Below are positions 32,905 to 40,773 of a stretch of 64,000 nt of DNA, piece after piece. How positions within the stretch are numbered: position 1 is the stretch's first letter; each line of letters starts with the position of its first letter. Source of the stretch: Duganella sp. CF458 (GTDB taxonomy: Bacteria > Pseudomonadota > Gammaproteobacteria > Burkholderiales > Burkholderiaceae_D); the NCBI RefSeq assembly GCF_900113115.1, contig NZ_FOOF01000016.1:100422-164421 (forward strand). Reading direction: 5' to 3'. The position numbers and the translations under genes were made by a program. The notes under the pieces are model-generated. The model saw nothing but the letters and a program-made list of their open reading frames with translations. It was not told where the DNA came from and made no database searches.

Positions 32905-35157
32905 ATGCAAATCGACCTGGGCAAGTTCATCCTGGAAGAAGCTCCCGGTGGAATCATCGCCACGGATGCCAACGATGTCGTGACCTTCTGGACCAGGGGC
33001 GCGACCGAAATCTACGGCTTCAGCGCAGAAGAAGCGCGCGGCCAGCGCCTGGCGGAACTGATCGGCATGCCGGGCCATCCGGTGCGTCAGGAATTCGGCG
33101 CCGATTTCGAATACCTGCGCCGCCGCAAGGACGGCCAGGCGGTGTATGTCGGCGCAGCCTGCAAGGCGGTGTACAGCGCGCCGGGCGAGATCGAATACAT
33201 CATCCACAACCAGAACGACATCACCGATGCCAAGGCGCTGCGCGATGCGCGCCAGGTCGAGTCGCGCTACCGCGGTCTGCTCGAGTCGATGCCCGATGCG
33301 ATTGTGATGGCCAATTCCACCGGCCGTATCGTGCTGGTGAATAGCCAGGCCGAGCGCCTGTTCGGCTTTGAACCGCGCGAGCTGCTGGGAAAACCGGTCG
33401 AGGTCTTGTTGCCTGGCCGCTTTCGCGGTGGCCACGTGTCGCATCGCGCCCAGTATTTCGTGCAGCCGCGCACCCGCACCATGGGCGCGGGGCTGGAGCT
33501 GTACGGCTTGCGCAAGGATGGGCACGAGTTTCCTGTCGAGATCAGCCTCAGCATGATCCAGATGGAGGAGGGCGCCATTGTCATGAGCGCGATCCGCGAC
33601 ATCGGCGAGCGCAAGAAGGCCGAGCAGAAGTTCCGCGGCTTGCTCGAATCGGCGCCGGACCCGATGGTAATCGTCAATGCGCGGGGCGAAATCGTGCTGG
33701 TCAATTCGCAGACCGAGCAACTGTTCGGCTACAGGCGCCAGGAGTTGCTGGGCAAGCCGATCGAAATCCTGATACCGGCCCGCTTTGCCGGGCGCCATCC
33801 GGCGGCGCGCAGCAGCTTTTTCGACAAGGCCCAGCCGCGTGCCATGGGCGCCGGCACCGATCTGTATGCGATGCGCCGCGATGGTTCCGAATTCCCGGTG
33901 GAGATCAGCCTCAGCCCCCTGCAGACCGAGGACGAGCTGCTGGTGTCCAGCGCCATCCGCGATATCAGCGGGCGCCGCCAGATCGAGCGCAAGCTGCTCG
34001 AGCAGAAGCTGGAACTGGAGCAGGCCAGCAAGGCCAAGGACCGCTTCCTCGCCAGCATGTCCCATGAATTACGCACGCCGTTGAATGCCATCCTCGGTTT
34101 TGGCCAGTTGCTGCAAAATGAGAAGCTGCCGCTGTCGCAACCGCAGCGCTACGCCTTCGCCGGCAATATCGTGCAGGCCGGCCAGCATCTGTTGCACTTG
34201 ATCAACGAAACACTGGACCTGGCCAAGATCGAGGTCGGTGCCGTCACGCTCTCACTTGAGCCGGTGGCGCTGGACGACCTGCTGCGTGAAGCCAGCAAGA
34301 TGATCGAGGCAATGGCCGACGCGCGGCAAGTCACTGTCTACCTGTCCGAGCCAGGCGGTTTGTGCGTAAAGGCTGACCGCATCCGGCTGCGCCAGATCGT
34401 CCTTAACCTGCTGACCAATGCCGTCAAGTACAACAGCAAAGGCGGCCACGTCTGGGTCACCTGCGGCCAGGGCGATGTCGGGCGGGTATGGCTGGCAGTA
34501 CGCGATGACGGGCCGGGGCTCAGCGGCGAGCAGTTGGCTGGCCTGTTCCAGCCATTTAACCGCTTGGGCCAGGAGGGCGGTTCGGAGGAGGGCAGTGGCA
34601 TCGGCCTGGTGCTGAGCAGGCGCTTGGCCGAGCTGATGAACGCGACCATCAGCGTCACCAGTTCGGTTGGCCAAGGCAGCACATTCGCTGTCGAGATGGA
34701 GGCCACCGAACCACAACAGTCAGCGCGTCCAGGCAGCGAAGAAGGCGCAGCTACGCCCGCGGCAGTGCGGGGCCATCACAGCAAGCCAATATTGCTTTAC
34801 GTGGAAGACAATCCAGCCAACCTAAGGCTCGTGCAAGAGATCGTAAAGCTGCATCTTGACCTTGAATTGCTGTCTGCGACCGATGGCATTACCGGAGTCG
34901 CCATGGCGCGCGAATATCTGCCAACTGTGATATTGATGGACATGAACCTGCCTGGCATCAGCGGGCGCGAGGCCCAGAGGCGCTTGCGGCAGGATGCGGC
35001 AACGCGCGAGATTCCGGTCGTTGCGCTGTCTGCCAATGCCATGCCTCTGGATGTGCAGGCGGCGCTGGAAGCCGGCTTCTTCCGTTACCTGACGAAGCCG
35101 CTAAACATCAACGACTTCCTGGAAGTCGTGGGGGAGGCATTGGAACAGTCGCGCTAA
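32905..35157 (+). CDS. Multi-PAS hybrid sensor histidine kinase
   Basis: A 750-residue soluble hybrid kinase. There are three PAS domains (from about residues 5, 130 and 250; the second and third are near-repeats with LVNSQ-E-LFGY/F--RELLGKP-E-L-P-R). A HisKA helix carries His387 (SMSHELRTPLNAILGFGQLL), a HATPase domain follows (NLLTNAVKY, DDGPGLS, GSGIGLVLSRRL), and the C-terminal receiver has Asp679 (LMDMNLPG). No membrane segment is seen, so it senses a cytoplasmic cue. The duplicated PAS domains suggest internal gene expansion. No cognate DNA-binding regulator is adjacent. Confidence 0.92.
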   Translation: MQIDLGKFILEEAPGGIIATDANDVVTFWTRGATEIYGFSAEEARGQRLAELIGMPGHPVRQEFGADFEYLRRRKDGQAVYVGAACKAVYSAPGEIEYIIHNQNDITDAKALRDARQVESRYRGLLESMPDAIVMANSTGRIVLVNSQAERLFGFEPRELLGKPVEVLLPGRFRGGHVSHRAQYFVQPRTRTMGAGLELYGLRKDGHEFPVEISLSMIQMEEGAIVMSAIRDIGERKKAEQKFRGLLESAPDPMVIVNARGEIVLVNSQTEQLFGYRRQELLGKPIEILIPARFAGRHPAARSSFFDKAQPRAMGAGTDLYAMRRDGSEFPVEISLSPLQTEDELLVSSAIRDISGRRQIERKLLEQKLELEQASKAKDRFLASMSHELRTPLNAILGFGQLLQNEKLPLSQPQRYAFAGNIVQAGQHLLHLINETLDLAKIEVGAVTLSLEPVALDDLLREASKMIEAMADARQVTVYLSEPGGLCVKADRIRLRQIVLNLLTNAVKYNSKGGHVWVTCGQGDVGRVWLAVRDDGPGLSGEQLAGLFQPFNRLGQEGGSEEGSGIGLVLSRRLAELMNATISVTSSVGQGSTFAVEMEATEPQQSARPGSEEGAATPAAVRGHHSKPILLYVEDNPANLRLVQEIVKLHLDLELLSATDGITGVAMAREYLPTVILMDMNLPGISGREAQRRLRQDAATREIPVVALSANAMPLDVQAALEAGFFRYLTKPLNINDFLEVVGEALEQSR

Positions 35158-35187
35158 CAGCAGGTTTCACGTGTAACGAGGTCTGGA

Positions 35188-35640
35188 GTGAAAATCAATA
35201 TTGCAGTCATGCTAGCGGTGGGCGCGCTCACTGGGGAACCGAAGATGCTGGAAGTCAAATTCACCGTGCAAGAGGGCGGCGGCCACCCCGTGCTGCAGAT
35301 CGCGCTTGCCAACCATGCGCCGCGGCCAGTCAAGGTGCTGCATGCGTTAGCGACCGAAGCGGAAATGTTCGGCAAGCTGTTCGAAGTGCGCGACGCGGCA
35401 ACTGGCCAGCTGCTTGAATACCAAGGCATCATGGTCAAACGCGGGCCGCTCAGCGAAGCAGACTACCTGGCCATGAAGCCTGGCGCACAGCGTAGCAACA
35501 GGATCGACCTGGCGCCAGCGTACGGCTTCAAGCCAGGCCGCCACGCCTACACCATCAGCTATGCCGGGCATTACCTCATGGATGGCAAAGAGATACCGCT
35601 CACCGTTGGACCGGTACGCTTCGAGCATACCGGCAGGTGA
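35188..35640 (+). CDS. Stand-alone protein resembling the propeptide of the neighbouring M35 protease
   Basis: A 150-residue protein with a short hydrophobic N terminus (KINIAVMLAVGALTG). GTG 35188 is used as start with GAGG upstream; ATG 35245 is an alternative without the hydrophobic segment. The body aligns by eye with residues of about 25-150 of the convergent M35 protease: LFEVRDAATGQLLEYQGIMVKR, ADYLAMKPG, and the closing YTISYAGHYL match LFEVTRDGAKVPYEGMHVKR, ADYYVIQPG and YSIRYL there. It therefore looks like the protease prodomain without a catalytic domain. An inhibitor or chaperone role is possible but unproven. Confidence 0.75.
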   Translation: MKINIAVMLAVGALTGEPKMLEVKFTVQEGGGHPVLQIALANHAPRPVKVLHALATEAEMFGKLFEVRDAATGQLLEYQGIMVKRGPLSEADYLAMKPGAQRSNRIDLAPAYGFKPGRHAYTISYAGHYLMDGKEIPLTVGPVRFEHTGR

Positions 35641-35655
35641 GCGGCAAGGGGCAGC

Positions 35656-36720
35656 TTATTGCAGGGCAGGGGTGTTCTCGCCGAAATATTCGTGCGAGTC
35701 GGCGTTGTCGATGGCCTGGGTCGGATTGCTGATTGCCAGGCTGGCGGCCGCGGACTGGCCGTAGGCATGGTCATCGGTGCCGGCGGTCGCGTTGAAGTGG
35801 CTCATCTCATGCACCAGGGTGCCGCCTTTCGAGTCGGTGCCGGTCATCGGCGCGCTCCAGAAGGCCTTGCAGACATAGATCTTGTATGGCTGGTTCGGAT
35901 AGACGTAGGCGTAGTACGACTGCTTGCAGCCGCAGTCGACAGTGACCGGTTTGTTGTCGAAGGCATCCTTGATGGAGGTGAAGTGCGACTTCACGGTCGC
36001 GTAACGGCTCGACGTGTAGGTGCCGAACCATTTGGTGTAGCGCTGGCCGGTATTGTTGGCGCCCAGGTAGCTGTTGGCATTGTTGGTCATGTTCTTGGCG
36101 GCAGACACGGCGCTGGTGACGGTCGACTGCTGGGAAGCGGTGCACTTGCTGAACGACAGGCTGCCAGCGAGTGCCTCCGGCTCGGCCGGCGCCTTGGCGA
36201 TGCTGCCGCGCGGCAGGCTGCCTTCGATCGAGATGGTGAGCGCGTCCGATTGCAAGGTATCGGACTGGCGCTTGTCCACTGCTTTCCCCATCGGATCCAT
36301 GTTGCTGAACAGCTTGGACGATTTGGTGAGGTAGCGGATGGAATAGTCGCCCGAAATACTCATGTTATACAGGTGGGACAGTTCCACTTTCACCTTGTGC
36401 GACTTGCCCGGCTGGATCACATAGTAATCGGCAGGCGTCGGCGCCGCGCGCTTGACGTGCATGCCCTCGTACGGCACTTTGGCGCCGTCGCGGGTCACTT
36501 CAAACAGGGATTCTTCAATTTCCCCGAACGGGGTATGCCACTTCAGGACATACTGCGGCACGGACGAAGTGTTGGTCAGGGTCACCTGGACCACGACGTC
36601 ATCGCTCGGGCCCAGGGCGCGCTTGTCCATGCTGATGGTGGCAGACAGGCCATCGGCCGCGTAGGCGCCCAGGCTGAAGGATGCTGCGAGTGCGAAAGCG
36701 CCAAGGTGTTTCAAGTTCAT
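35656..36720 (-). CDS. Secreted M35-family (aspzincin) metalloendopeptidase
   Basis: A 354-residue secreted zinc protease. The signal peptide ends near AYAAD (about 22). A beta-rich propeptide reaches to about residue 185, then the catalytic domain. The zinc site is H304-E305-x-x-H308 (VHEMSH), with the aspzincin signature GTDDHAYG giving the third ligand Asp317 and Tyr320. Cysteines at CTAS, DCGC and VCKA are placed as in peptidyl-Lys metalloendopeptidases. GGAGAGACG precedes the ATG. The small gene on the other side (35188-35640), with its end 15 bp away, resembles its propeptide. Confidence 0.9.
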   Translation of the reverse strand: MNLKHLGAFALAASFSLGAYAADGLSATISMDKRALGPSDDVVVQVTLTNTSSVPQYVLKWHTPFGEIEESLFEVTRDGAKVPYEGMHVKRAAPTPADYYVIQPGKSHKVKVELSHLYNMSISGDYSIRYLTKSSKLFSNMDPMGKAVDKRQSDTLQSDALTISIEGSLPRGSIAKAPAEPEALAGSLSFSKCTASQQSTVTSAVSAAKNMTNNANSYLGANNTGQRYTKWFGTYTSSRYATVKSHFTSIKDAFDNKPVTVDCGCKQSYYAYVYPNQPYKIYVCKAFWSAPMTGTDSKGGTLVHEMSHFNATAGTDDHAYGQSAAASLAISNPTQAIDNADSHEYFGENTPALQ

Positions 36721-36881
36721 TCGTCTCTCCGTCCGGTTGTGGTTGGGGTGACCCAATCTTGACGGGGAGGCCGCGGCAATTCAACCGAAATCGCCAACCT
36801 GTCGCCATTTCAGCAACGCTTCCGTTACGCCCTGAACAGGACGTGGTGGAATTGTCTGATCTGGGACAGTTGTAACGGATT

Positions 36882-37976
36882 TCAGGCCTGGCTTTGGCGC
36901 CGTATGGCCATCAGGATGCCGCATCCGATCCCCAGTGTTACCAGGGCGGTGCCGCCATAACTGAAAAAGGGCAGGGGCACCCCAACCACCGGTACCACGC
37001 CGCTCACCATGCCGATGTTGATGAAGGCGTAGGTGAACAGGATCATCGTGATGGCGCCGCCCAGCAAGCGCGAAAACGGTGTCACGGCTGCCGCCGAGAT
37101 CTGCAGCCCGCGCCAGATCAGCAAGGTGTACATCAGCAGCAGCGCGATGCCGCCGAACAGGCCGAATTCCTCCGCGAAGACCGAGAAAATGAAATCGGTG
37201 GAGCGTTCGGGAATGAAGCCAAGATGGCCCTGGGTGCCGTCCATCCAGCCGCGGCCTGCCATGCCGCCGGAGCCGATGGCGATCTTGGCCTGGGTGATCT
37301 GGAAGCCTTTGCCCGCCGGGTCGGCGTCGGGATTCAGGAAGGTCAGTACGCGTTGCCGCTGGAAGTCGTGCAGCAATTGCCATACGACCGGCACCGCCGC
37401 CAGCCCGCCAACGGCCAGCGCTGCCAACGCCTTCCAGGACAGGCCGGCCAGCACAATGACATAGAAGCCCGCTGCCAGCACCAGCATGGCGGTACCGAAA
37501 TCGGGCTGCTTGGCGATCAGGCCGACAGGAATGGCCAACAGCACCGCCGCGGCCACGAACACCTGCCAACCCTTGGCGCCATCGAAGCGGTGAAAGTACC
37601 AGGCCAGCATCATCGGCATGGCGATCTTCATCATCTCCGACGGCTGGAAGTCGTGGCCGAGATGAAGCCAGCGCGTGGAGCCCTTCTTGGTGACACCGAA
37701 CAGGAAGACAGCGACCAGCAAGGCCACGCCAAGGGAATACAGCGTCACCGCGTGGCGCATCAGCAAGGGCGGCGGGATGTTCGCAACGGTCCACATCAGG
37801 ACCAGCGCCATCAGGACGTTGCGCAACTGGAGTTCAAAGCGGCCGGGGAAGTCGGCCGAGGCGGAGAACAGGGTTGCCAGGCCTGCCGCCAGCAGCAGGC
37901 TGAGAATGGCGGCCAACGGCGCGTCGACGGCCAGCACCGGCCGCAGGCGGCGCCACAAGGAATAAGTACCGTTCAT
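36882..37976 (-). CDS. rodA: Peptidoglycan polymerase RodA (SEDS family)
   Basis: A 364-residue inner-membrane glycosyltransferase with about ten membrane segments that polymerises lipid II for sidewall growth together with PBP2. SEDS marks include GSTRWLHLGHDFQPSEMMKIAMP, KQPDFGTAMLVL, FLNPDADPAGKGFQITQAKIAIGSGG, GHLGFIPERSTDFIFSVFAEEFGLFGG and GVPLPFFSYGGTALV. It normally follows mrdA in the mreBCD-mrdA-rodA cluster. Here the upstream position is taken by a 37-codon fragment like the start of mrdA, then phaC. It may be a duplicate copy; the usual locus could be elsewhere. Confidence 0.95.
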   Translation of the reverse strand: MNGTYSLWRRLRPVLAVDAPLAAILSLLLAAGLATLFSASADFPGRFELQLRNVLMALVLMWTVANIPPPLLMRHAVTLYSLGVALLVAVFLFGVTKKGSTRWLHLGHDFQPSEMMKIAMPMMLAWYFHRFDGAKGWQVFVAAAVLLAIPVGLIAKQPDFGTAMLVLAAGFYVIVLAGLSWKALAALAVGGLAAVPVVWQLLHDFQRQRVLTFLNPDADPAGKGFQITQAKIAIGSGGMAGRGWMDGTQGHLGFIPERSTDFIFSVFAEEFGLFGGIALLLMYTLLIWRGLQISAAAVTPFSRLLGGAITMILFTYAFINIGMVSGVVPVVGVPLPFFSYGGTALVTLGIGCGILMAIRRQSQA

Positions 37977-38086
37977 TGGAGCGCTTGCAGCCAGATGACA
38001 CGGCCGGCCAGGACGGCAAAGCCCAAAAGCGCGATCGCGCCCAGCACGGCAAGCCGGCGGCGGAATTGTTTTTGTTCATTTTGCAT
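37973..38086 (-). pseudogene. Putative mrdA (PBP2) 5-prime remnant, 37 codons
   Basis: A 37-codon frame starting at ATG 38086 encodes MQNEQKQFRRRLAVLGAIAL followed by a hydrophobic run and VIWLQALQ. This is the N-terminal cytoplasmic tail and membrane anchor expected of penicillin-binding protein 2, which normally continues into a large periplasmic part. Here it ends in a TGA that overlaps the rodA start codon (ATGA), the junction typical of an intact mrdA-rodA pair. The simplest reading is an in-frame deletion of the mrdA body. A functional membrane microprotein is the alternative. A TATAAT lies about 10 bp before the ATG. Confidence 0.6.
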
Positions 38087-38108
38087 GGCCGGAATTATAA
38101 GGCCAGGA

Positions 38109-39719
38109 CTAACGCTCCCGCACGTAATTTCCGGGGGCATCGCACAGCCACGGGTAGCCCGTGTGCGGGCCCGGCGCCGGCGCGCGCCATTCCCCGCAGC
38201 GCGCATCCAGCCATGCGCTCCAGTCCTGCCACCAGGAGCCGGGGCTGGCGGTCTGCACCGCCAGCCAGTCCTTGGCATCGCGCCCCGGAATCAGGGGTCC
38301 CGACCAGAACTGCTGCTTTGTGCTGCCGCCAGGTGGATTGATGATGCCGAGGATATGGCCGGACGCCGTCAGCACATACTGCACCGGCGCGCCGACCAGG
38401 GCTGCGCTGCGATAAGTGCTGCGCCACGGCGTGATGTGATCGGCCACCGCACCCACCGCATACAGGGGCTGGCGAATGCGGCCCAGGTCAAGCTTCTGGC
38501 CGCGAACGTCGAGAGCGCCGGCCTGGGCCAGTTTGTTGGCCTGGTACAGCTCGCGCAGGCAGAAGCTGTGCGTGGCGCGCGGCTGCCGCGTACCGTCCGC
38601 GTTCCAGGCCAAGGGCGCCAGTGCGGGGGCGGGCTCGCCGAGCAGGTATTTGCGCACCACGTAACGCCAGATCTGGGTGTTCGGGCGCAGCATGCGGAAG
38701 CTCCAGCCGATCTGCTGCGAATCAAGGAAGCCCTGGCGCGCCATCAATTCTTCCAGCAGCGCCACGCTTTCATCGTTAATGAAGCTGGCGATATCGCCAG
38801 GCTTGGAAAAATCGGTCAAGGTAGCCAGCAGGGTCCAATGTGCGACGGGAATATCGCGTGCCGCGCGGTGGCGGCGGTTCAACCAGGCCATCAGCGCCGA
38901 CAGCGCGGTGCCGCCGATGCAATAGCCGACTGCGTGCACCTGCGGTACACCCGCAATGGTGCGCGCCGCCTCGATTGCGGCGAGGATGCCGTCGAACAGG
39001 TGGTCTTCAAAGCTGACGTCCTGCATGTCCGCGTGCGGGTTCTTCCAGCTTATGACAAAAACGTCAAAACCCTGATCGACCAGGTGCCGAATCATGCTTT
39101 GCCGGGCGGTGAGGTCGAGGATGTAGTACTTGTTGATCCAGGGCGGCACCAGGATCAAGGGCATCGTCCGCACCTCCTGCCGCAGCGGAGTGTACTGGAT
39201 CAATTCCATCATCCGGTTGCGCATCACGACGTGGCCCGGCGTCGCAGCCAGGTCGCGCCCGAGCTGGAATTGGGCCGGATCGACCATGCGCAAGTCGCCG
39301 GCCAGCAAGTCGCGCAGCCATTCTTCGAAGCCGTGTTTCAGGCTCGCACCGCCGCTGTCGAAAGCGCGGCGCAACACTTCTGGATTGGTCAGGGGGAAGT
39401 TGCTCGGTGCAATAGCGTTGCACCAGTGGCGCAGCCAGAAGGCCGCGCTGTGGGCCTCGGCTTCCTCTACACCCGGCGTGTCATAGACTTGCCGTTCGAG
39501 GGTGCGTGTGAACCCGAGGTATTGCTGCATCAGGCCGTGAAAGAATGGGTTGTCGCGCCAGGCGTCGTCGCTGAAGCGGTCGTCGCCTTCGGCAGCCTCC
39601 GCCAACGGCGCAGGCATGCCGGTGGCCCAGGCGACCGTGGCAAGCTCCTGCCACGCCCGGGCCATCTCCATGGGATGTGCAAGCCATGCGGCGGCGACAT
39701 TGGCAAATGGATTCGGCAT
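38109..39719 (-). CDS. phaC: Class I poly(3-hydroxyalkanoate) synthase
   Basis: A 536-residue cytoplasmic enzyme that polymerises (R)-3-hydroxyacyl-CoA into storage polyester at the granule surface. The nucleophile is Cys267 in the lipase-like box GYCIGG; the other catalytic residues are Asp427 (AVADHITPW) and His455 (SGHILGIINPP). The N terminus has the usual NPFF...Y and the NFPLTNPEVLRRAFDSGG segment. It is slightly shorter than the roughly 590-residue Cupriavidus enzyme. No phaA, phaB or phasin gene is next to it. It lies between rodA and a universal stress protein on the same strand. Confidence 0.95.
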   Translation of the reverse strand: MPNPFANVAAAWLAHPMEMARAWQELATVAWATGMPAPLAEAAEGDDRFSDDAWRDNPFFHGLMQQYLGFTRTLERQVYDTPGVEEAEAHSAAFWLRHWCNAIAPSNFPLTNPEVLRRAFDSGGASLKHGFEEWLRDLLAGDLRMVDPAQFQLGRDLAATPGHVVMRNRMMELIQYTPLRQEVRTMPLILVPPWINKYYILDLTARQSMIRHLVDQGFDVFVISWKNPHADMQDVSFEDHLFDGILAAIEAARTIAGVPQVHAVGYCIGGTALSALMAWLNRRHRAARDIPVAHWTLLATLTDFSKPGDIASFINDESVALLEELMARQGFLDSQQIGWSFRMLRPNTQIWRYVVRKYLLGEPAPALAPLAWNADGTRQPRATHSFCLRELYQANKLAQAGALDVRGQKLDLGRIRQPLYAVGAVADHITPWRSTYRSAALVGAPVQYVLTASGHILGIINPPGGSTKQQFWSGPLIPGRDAKDWLAVQTASPGSWWQDWSAWLDARCGEWRAPAPGPHTGYPWLCDAPGNYVRER

Positions 39720-39735
39720 GCAGGCCAGTATAGAC

Positions 39736-40575
39736 CTAATGCGCTAGCAGTACAGGAAGCGTCATGCTCCGCAAAACAGTGCGTGAAACGCCGCCCAGCA
39801 TGATTTCGCGGAAGCGGCTATGCCCGTAGCAGCCCATGACCAGCAAGTCCGCGTCGATATCGGCTGCGAAAGAGAGCAGGGCCGAGCCGATGTCGATCGC
39901 CGTGACCTGCGACGACACTTCGACCCTGATGCCGTGGCGCGCCAGGTAAAGCGCCATGTCGGCGCCCGGCTCGCTGCCATGGGTACCAGGCTCGCGCCCC
40001 GCATTGAACACGGCCAGGGTGACTTTGCCGGCGCACTCCATCAGTGGAATGGCGGCGGTGATGGCACGCGTGGCCTCCATGCTGCCGTCCCAGGCCACCA
40101 GCACACGCTGGAACGGCGCCTCGAAGTGGCCGGCGTAGGGCACTACCAATACCGGCCGCGCGCCGCTCATGGCGACATACTCCGGCGTTTCTTGCTCCAG
40201 GGGCGGGACCGGATCGTCCGGATTGACCTGGCTCAGTATCACCAGGTCGCCATAACGCGATTGCAGCACAAGGCCGTCTGCAGCCTGGTCGTCGAGCAGG
40301 CGGGATTCGAAGGAGGGCAGGTCCAGCATCCGGCACTGCGATTCGAAGCGCCGCAGGCTGGCCCGGGCATTCTCACGCGCTTCATCGATGCATTGTGCCG
40401 CCATGCTGACGCCCATCGCCGTAGCATGATCGGCGTACAGGAAACGCGATATCCCGCTCATTGCCGCCCCGACCAGTCGGCCCTTCGCCATCCTGACGAT
40501 CTGGGCGGCGAGCCGCACTCGGCGTTCGGTATCTGCGGAACTATTGACGTGCACTACGACAGTCTTGTACCCCAT
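39736..40575 (-). CDS. Tandem universal stress protein (UspA x2)
   Basis: A 279-residue cytoplasmic protein of two Usp folds. The first (about 1-140) starts MGYKTVVVHVNSS. The second (about 150-279) shows RVLVAWDGSMEATRAITAAIPL and the end VMGCYGHSRFREIMLGGVSRTVL, whose G-x2-G-x9-G(S/T)-like pattern suggests ATP binding in the second domain only. Such proteins support survival under starvation or stress. GGGAGG lies close to the ATG. It is 16 bp from phaC, so they may be co-transcribed, linking storage polymer and stress. Confidence 0.9.
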   Translation of the reverse strand: MGYKTVVVHVNSSADTERRVRLAAQIVRMAKGRLVGAAMSGISRFLYADHATAMGVSMAAQCIDEARENARASLRRFESQCRMLDLPSFESRLLDDQAADGLVLQSRYGDLVILSQVNPDDPVPPLEQETPEYVAMSGARPVLVVPYAGHFEAPFQRVLVAWDGSMEATRAITAAIPLMECAGKVTLAVFNAGREPGTHGSEPGADMALYLARHGIRVEVSSQVTAIDIGSALLSFAADIDADLLVMGCYGHSRFREIMLGGVSRTVLRSMTLPVLLAH

Positions 40576-40682
40576 GGCAGCCTCCCAGATGGATAGATGG
40601 GAAAAAGTCTAGGCTTGCACACAATCCAACGGCATGATCTGGGTCAATTTCAATCTAATCCAGTAACTTGCATAAGCAAGTG

Positions 40683-40711
40683 TTGACTTTTAAATGAGAA
40701 TGGTTATCATT
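40683..40711 (+). promoter_or_regulatory. Fur box over promoter of TonB receptor gene
   Basis: AATGAGAATGGTTATCATT (40693-40711) is a near-consensus Fur site. It covers the spacer and -10 of a promoter TTGACT-N16-TATCAT (40683-40710). Iron-loaded Fur would block transcription of the receptor at 40774 and the PepSY protein behind it. Confidence 0.85.
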
Positions 40712-40773
40712 TGCGCTTCATATAAAAGCCAGCCCTTCGCCAGCTAATAATCGACTAATTAGCTGAGGTAACG

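Noticed and set aside
37834..38079. An 81-codon frame starting MNKNNSAAGLP upstream of rodA
   Set aside because: Out of frame with the PBP2-like anchor sequence; composition is that of a shadow frame and it overlaps the rodA start region.
36894..39803. A 969-codon open frame on the plus strand opposite rodA and phaC
   Set aside because: It lies antisense to two clear genes with full motifs, and its translation is low-complexity His/Gln/Arg-rich as expected of GC-rich shadow frames.
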